Positions 33,310 through 37,383 of a stretch of 37,383 nt of DNA are shown piece by piece (position 1 is the stretch's first letter; each line of letters opens with the position of its first letter). The translations under genes and the position numbers were made by a program. The notes beneath the pieces were generated by a model, which did no database searches, was not told the origin of the DNA, and saw only the letters and a list, made by a program, of their open reading frames with translations. Source of the DNA: a bacterium 1xD42-87 (GTDB lineage: Bacteria > Bacillota > Clostridia > Lachnospirales > Lachnospiraceae); contig RAYM01000052.1 in assembly GCA_003611805.1 (NCBI GenBank), positions 1 through 37,383 on the forward strand. Reading direction: 5' to 3'.

Positions 33310-34818
33310 GCCAATGGCAACACCATCCGCTACGCCTATAACAGTATGGGCAAAGTATGCTCTATCACCGACCAGAGCGGCAACACCGAAACCTTCCGCT
33401 ACGATAAGGAAGGCAGAGAGATCCGGCATACCGACCGAAACGGCACAGTGACGGAGACGAAGTATAATATCTACGGAAAACCCGTCATGCAGACCTGTAC
33501 TGACAGACACGGCAACCGCCAGATCATGGGTACATGGGAGTATGATTCCTTCGGACAGCTAAAGAAGTCCGTATCGGGCGGCTTCTGCTATACCTACGAG
33601 TACCGCCCTGACGGGAAACTCCTGAATAAGTGGAATAACGGCAGGAAAGTGCTCTCCTGTACCTACTATCGGGACGGGAGTTTGAAGAGTCAGACTGACA
33701 TGAGCGGGAAAACCCTGTACTATGCGTATGACGGGGATGGAAGGCTGAAATGCCTGAAAGAAGATACAGACACCATCCTGACAGAATACCGCTACACCGC
33801 CGCGGGACGCATCAGGGAGATTATAACCAAAAACGATGTCAAAACCAGTTACATATATGACGAAGACGGTAATATCAGCCGCCTAACCATCGGCGACGGC
33901 ACGGAGGAAGGTCTGCTTTATGACGCCTTCATGCTCTATGACCTGAACGGGAACAGGACGGGAAAGACAGGGAGCAGACTGGATGTCGGCGGGAAACAGG
34001 CAGAAATGACAGTTTCCTACCGCTATGATTCCATGAACCGCCTGACAAACGAGGACAGAAACGGCGCGGGGGAGCGGTATGCCTATGACCTGTGCGGGAA
34101 CCGTCTGCTTAAAGAGCAGTACAGCGGCAGTTCCGTTGACGCGGCAGAAGGGTACCGCTATAATGAAGGAAACGAGCTCACGGAGCGCATCAAGGCGGGA
34201 AGCCTTACCGTTTACAGCTATGATAAAAACGGCAGTATCATCTCGGAAGAGGAAGAAGGGAGGAGAAGTGAATACCGTTATGACCTGCTGAACCGTCAGA
34301 TTTATGTGAAAACTTTGGACGGAAAAGAGCAGGAGAACAGCTACGACGGGGATGGTCTGCGTGCGGGACTCACCGAGAACGGGAAGAAGACTACATTCCT
34401 GTACCATAACGGTGAGATTCTGACAGAGTTTGATGGGGAAAGTGCGCCCATCAGAAGGTATCTCAGAGGCAACGGATTGTCCTGTGTACAGACATTAGAT
34501 AACAATGCTTACCATGCCTATCATCAGGATGAGCAGGGGAGTACGGCTTTTATTACAGGGCAGGATAATGCAGTAGAGAATTTCTATCAGTATGATGCAT
34601 TTGGCAATCTGCTTGAGAAACATGAAGATGTCGGCAACCGCATCCTGTATACGGGTCAGCAGTACGATCAGGAGACGGGGCAGTACTATCTGCGGGCAAG
34701 GTATTATAACCCTGTAGTAGGAAGATTCTTACAGGAAGACACCTACCGAGGGGATGGGCTGAACCTGTATGCTTACTGTGCGAATAACCCGGTGGTTTAT
34801 TATGATCCGAGTGGGCAT
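33310..34818 (+). repeat. Rhs core duplication, copy 2
   Basis: This stretch is very similar at nucleotide level to 29898-31442 of the VgrG-Rhs gene, from codons for ANGNTIRYAYNSMGKVC through YYDPSGH. The match stops sharply at both ends. It lacks the 12-codon insertion of the first copy near 30349-30405. Such homology would allow recombination that replaces the toxin tip of the full-length gene. Confidence 0.9.
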
Positions 34819-35196
34819 GATGGAAAATGTAATAAAGGGAATACGCAAAATGAACAAGAAAGTAGAACAACGTGGGGAGCAGAGCATGGTAAGGGAAATG
34901 TTAAACACAATAATGCAATTGAATCTGAATTAGATCAGGCCTTTGCTGATGGTGCTTCAGACATTAGAAAAAATAGAGTACAACGGGATGCAAATGGAAA
35001 TCGAGTTTATTCTCCTAATGGAAGTTATACTCGACCAGATGCTTCATATGTCATAGATGGAAAACGGTATAATACGAATTATGTATCAAATAATTCGCTA
35101 GATAATATTGAAGAATTAAACAGAGAATTGGAAGCTTTTCAACGCATGATAGATGCAGATCCAGATGCAGTTAACAGATTGGTTTTTCAGTATTAA
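33346..35196 (+). CDS. Orphan Rhs C-terminal cassette with a second toxin tip
   Basis: 616 aa from the first ATG in frame; Rhs homology begins earlier, at 33310, without a start codon or a ribosome binding site, so this is a 5'-truncated unit that is probably silent until recombined. It holds YD repeats, the Rhs core (YYLRARYYNPVVGRFLQEDT) and the cleavage-type end YYDPSGH. The last 123 residues differ wholly from the first toxin: AEHGKGNVKHNNAIESELDQ, then ASDIRKNRVQRDANGNRVYS, then YTRPDASYVIDGKRYNTNYV. The spacing of E, RPD and later residues is reminiscent of PD-(D/E)XK-type nuclease toxins, but the usual ExK is not evident. AT-rich tip on a GC-rich core. Confidence 0.75.
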   Translation: MGKVCSITDQSGNTETFRYDKEGREIRHTDRNGTVTETKYNIYGKPVMQTCTDRHGNRQIMGTWEYDSFGQLKKSVSGGFCYTYEYRPDGKLLNKWNNGRKVLSCTYYRDGSLKSQTDMSGKTLYYAYDGDGRLKCLKEDTDTILTEYRYTAAGRIREIITKNDVKTSYIYDEDGNISRLTIGDGTEEGLLYDAFMLYDLNGNRTGKTGSRLDVGGKQAEMTVSYRYDSMNRLTNEDRNGAGERYAYDLCGNRLLKEQYSGSSVDAAEGYRYNEGNELTERIKAGSLTVYSYDKNGSIISEEEEGRRSEYRYDLLNRQIYVKTLDGKEQENSYDGDGLRAGLTENGKKTTFLYHNGEILTEFDGESAPIRRYLRGNGLSCVQTLDNNAYHAYHQDEQGSTAFITGQDNAVENFYQYDAFGNLLEKHEDVGNRILYTGQQYDQETGQYYLRARYYNPVVGRFLQEDTYRGDGLNLYAYCANNPVVYYDPSGHDGKCNKGNTQNEQESRTTWGAEHGKGNVKHNNAIESELDQAFADGASDIRKNRVQRDANGNRVYSPNGSYTRPDASYVIDGKRYNTNYVSNNSLDNIEELNRELEAFQRMIDADPDAVNRLVFQY

Positions 35197-35217
35197 ATAT
35201 GGAGGTACTAGAGTGAA

Positions 35218-35673
35218 ATGGGAAATAGAGAGGGTAAGATGAAACCAAGTGCTCCTAGCCATATAAAAAGATATTGTGTTAAAGATAATACTGATCCATG
35301 GTATTTATACTTATATAAAAATTTTGCGAGTAAAACTTCATTTGTGTATAAGGTAAAGTGCACGTGTAATTGTGAAAGATTTGTAGTTTACCAAGATGCG
35401 CATCCAAGTATTTTTGCAGAATGTTGTAATTGTGGGAATATGATTACAGTATATGATTTAAAGTATTATCCAGCAGCTATCAAGCTTAACAAAAATTTTA
35501 TTATTAGTAAGGTTAATGAGAGATTTGTTCAGGTTTATGTAAACTATGAATATGATGATGAATTTTTATATGAGGATGATGTTGAGTTTGATGCAAATGA
35601 TATTACTTGGGGTAAAGTATTTATTGAAAATAATGGTGAATTAAAAAAGATTCTAGACGATGAAACTAATTAA
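35218..35673 (+). CDS. Candidate immunity protein for the second toxin, cysteine-rich
   Basis: 151 aa. The ATG at 35218 has GGAGG 12 bases upstream; an in-frame ATG at 35239, preceded closely by GAGAGGG, is an equally good start (144 aa). Two cysteine clusters (CTCNC at 48-52 and CCNC at 69-72) look like a zinc ribbon, followed by an acidic C-terminal part (NYEYDDEFLYEDDVEFDAND). The acidity suits binding a basic nuclease. It follows the orphan toxin by 21 bases and is AT-rich like it. No known immunity family recognised; role from position. Confidence 0.6.
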   Translation: MGNREGKMKPSAPSHIKRYCVKDNTDPWYLYLYKNFASKTSFVYKVKCTCNCERFVVYQDAHPSIFAECCNCGNMITVYDLKYYPAAIKLNKNFIISKVNERFVQVYVNYEYDDEFLYEDDVEFDANDITWGKVFIENNGELKKILDDETN

Positions 35674-35697
35674 ACATTAAAAGAATATTGTACTTAT

Positions 35698-37323
35698 TTG
35701 TGCAGTTTTCCGAGAAGGAATTGTAAGGCACTTGATTTACAGTACAGCAGCGCCCTTTACAGCTATGACATCCACGGCAACCTGACCCGGAGCCGTGAGA
35801 ACGGGAAGATAACAGAACGGAACGAATACGACAGAAAGAACCGTATCGTAGGGAATACCGATGCAGACGGTATCGAGATCCGCTGCCGCTATGGCATACA
35901 GGACGAACAGAGACAGATCCTGACTGCGGGAAGCCGGAAACAGGGCAGGGCCGCCCAGACCCTTTCCTACGATGCGAGAGGTATGGTTACAGCTGCACAG
36001 GACGGCTGTGGCAACAGGACAGGCTATACCATGGACGGCTGGGGCCGCGTCCTGTCCGTGGAGACGGCGGAAGGCGGACGGGAGGAGTATGCCTACGACT
36101 GTGCAGGCAACGTAATAAAGAGCACAGACGCCAACGGCAATACCATCCGCTACGCCTATAACAGTATGGGGAAAGTCTGCTCTATCACCGACCAGAGCGG
36201 CAACACCGAGACCTTCCGCTACGATAAGGAAGGCAGGGAGATCCAGCATACTGACAGAAATGGCACCGTGACGGAGACAAAGTATAACGTCTACGGAAAG
36301 CCCGTATTACAGGTCTGCACGGATAACAAAGGAAACCGCCAGATCATGGGTACATGGGAGTATGATTCCTTCGGCCAGCTAAAGAAGTCCGTATCGGGAG
36401 GGTTCTGCTATACCTATGAGTACCGCCCTGACGGGAAGCTGCTGAATAAATGGAGCAGCGGCAGGAAAGTGCTCTCCTGTACCTACTACCGGGACGGGAG
36501 CCTTAAGAGCCAGACCGATATGAGTGGGAAGCCCCTGTACTATGAGTATGACGGAAACGGTAGGTTGAAATGTCTGAAAGAAGATACAGACGCCATCCTG
36601 ACAGAATACCGCTACACCGCCGCGGGACGTATCAAAGAGATCATCACGAAGAGCGGCATCAGAACCTCTTACGCCTACGACGAAGACGGCAACATCAGCC
36701 GCCTCACCATAGGAGACGGAACGGCAGAGGGGCTGCTATATGATGCCTTCATGCTCTACGACCTGAACGGCAATCGGACAGGGAAGACAGGGAGCAGACT
36801 GGATGTCGGCCGAAAACAGGCAGAAATGGCGGTTTCCTACCGTTACGATTCCATGAACCGTCTGACCAACGAAGACCGTAACGGCACAGGGGAGAGGTAT
36901 GCCTATGACCTGTGCGGGAACCGTCTGCTTAAAGAGCAGTACAGCGGCAGTTTCGTTGACGCCACAGAAGGGTACCGCTATAATGAAAGAAACGAGTTGA
37001 CGGAGCGTGTAAAGGCGGGGAGCCTTACCACCTACCGCTATGATAAAAACGGCAGTATCATCTCGGAAGAGGAAGAAGGGAGGAGAAGTGAATACCGTTA
37101 CGACCTGTTAAACCGCCAGATTTATGTGAAGACGCTGGAGGGAAAAGAACAGGAGAACTTCTACGACGGAGAAAATCTGCGCGCAGGCGTGACGGAGAAC
37201 GGGAAGAAGACGACTTTCCTGTACCATAACAGTGAGATCCTGACAGAGTTTGACGGGGAAAGTGCGCCCGTAAGAAGACATATCCGGGGGATTGGTCTGT
37301 CCTATGTAGTGTCTGCTGATTAA
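35698..37323 (+). CDS. Truncated third Rhs fragment without core end or toxin
   Basis: 541 aa if the TTG at 35698 is used; no clear ribosome binding site precedes it and the first 14 residues are unrelated to Rhs. Homology to the VgrG-Rhs gene starts sharply at 35740 (YSSALYSYDIHGNL) and breaks off at about 37303, where RHIRGIGLSC becomes LSYVVSAD and a stop. The Rhs core signature and the toxin tip are missing. It is best read as a decayed pseudogene-like copy that could still donate shell sequence in recombination. Confidence 0.68.
   Translation: MCSFPRRNCKALDLQYSSALYSYDIHGNLTRSRENGKITERNEYDRKNRIVGNTDADGIEIRCRYGIQDEQRQILTAGSRKQGRAAQTLSYDARGMVTAAQDGCGNRTGYTMDGWGRVLSVETAEGGREEYAYDCAGNVIKSTDANGNTIRYAYNSMGKVCSITDQSGNTETFRYDKEGREIQHTDRNGTVTETKYNVYGKPVLQVCTDNKGNRQIMGTWEYDSFGQLKKSVSGGFCYTYEYRPDGKLLNKWSSGRKVLSCTYYRDGSLKSQTDMSGKPLYYEYDGNGRLKCLKEDTDAILTEYRYTAAGRIKEIITKSGIRTSYAYDEDGNISRLTIGDGTAEGLLYDAFMLYDLNGNRTGKTGSRLDVGRKQAEMAVSYRYDSMNRLTNEDRNGTGERYAYDLCGNRLLKEQYSGSFVDATEGYRYNERNELTERVKAGSLTTYRYDKNGSIISEEEEGRRSEYRYDLLNRQIYVKTLEGKEQENFYDGENLRAGVTENGKKTTFLYHNSEILTEFDGESAPVRRHIRGIGLSYVVSAD
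35740..37303 (+). repeat. Rhs duplication, copy 3
   Basis: Very similar at nucleotide level to 29508-31107 of the full-length gene, and over 36138-37303 also to copy 2. Like copy 2 it lacks the 12-codon insertion (KEDTDAILTEYRYTAAGRIK), so copies 2 and 3 share a common form distinct from copy 1. The end of the match is abrupt. Confidence 0.88.
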
Positions 37324-37383
37324 GTGAATATCTGTATACTCCAACGTTTGTATCCGTTCCTATATTGGAACAGATATAAAAGA

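Overview
The window looks like a Clostridia chromosome, most probably Lachnospiraceae. Strong AGGAGG-type ribosome binding sites, tightly packed genes that overlap by 1-4 bases, the accessory genes at the left edge and the style of the proteins all fit. This is inference; there is no rRNA or tRNA here to confirm it.

Left edge (1-2557): debris of an integrative or conjugative element. It holds the start of a ribbon-helix-helix (RHH) type protein on the minus strand, a truncated C-terminal remnant of a large helicase/methylase, an intact PAPS-reductase-family PP-loop protein, and a small protein of a type common on such elements. A gene-free stretch (2558-2914) separates this from the main locus.

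Main locus (2915-24260, all plus strand, probably one operon or a few): a contractile injection system with type VI-like logic. In order: a secreted and membrane-anchored von Willebrand A protein; a 720-aa candidate single-chain sheath; two paralogous Hcp-like tube proteins; a J-domain protein; two FHA proteins (one membrane-anchored, one with a zinc ribbon); two PP2C-like proteins (one fused through a membrane segment to TPR-like and coiled-coil regions); an Hsp70/actin-like ATPase with a SAP-like N-terminus; four unassigned proteins in the baseplate position; two VgrG-like spike proteins; a small beta-helix protein; a pentapeptide-repeat protein; a possible Imm11-like protein; and a DUF4280/PAAR-like tip. 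I see no ClpV-type AAA+ ATPase, no TssJLM membrane complex, no Ser/Thr kinase, and no integrase, capsid or lysis genes. The locus therefore does not read as a prophage or as a canonical Proteobacterial T6SS.

Effector region (24321-37383): a 2528-aa protein that carries its own VgrG-like spike, then an Rhs shell and a C-terminal SHH/HNH-like nuclease toxin, followed by a SUKH immunity protein. Downstream lie a decayed fragment, a 131-bp imperfect palindrome, a 5'-truncated orphan Rhs cassette with a different toxin tip and its own candidate immunity gene, and a third Rhs copy that ends before the core and has lost its toxin. Toxin tips and immunity genes are AT-rich and the Rhs core is GC-rich, the usual mark of tip exchange by recombination in the conserved core.

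Working model (inference): the VWA, FHA and PP2C proteins sense contact and control firing by phosphorylation; J-protein and Hsp70-like ATPase assemble or recycle the sheath; the VgrG/PAAR-like spike and pentapeptide-repeat protein load the Rhs toxin; SUKH and the other small proteins protect the producer.
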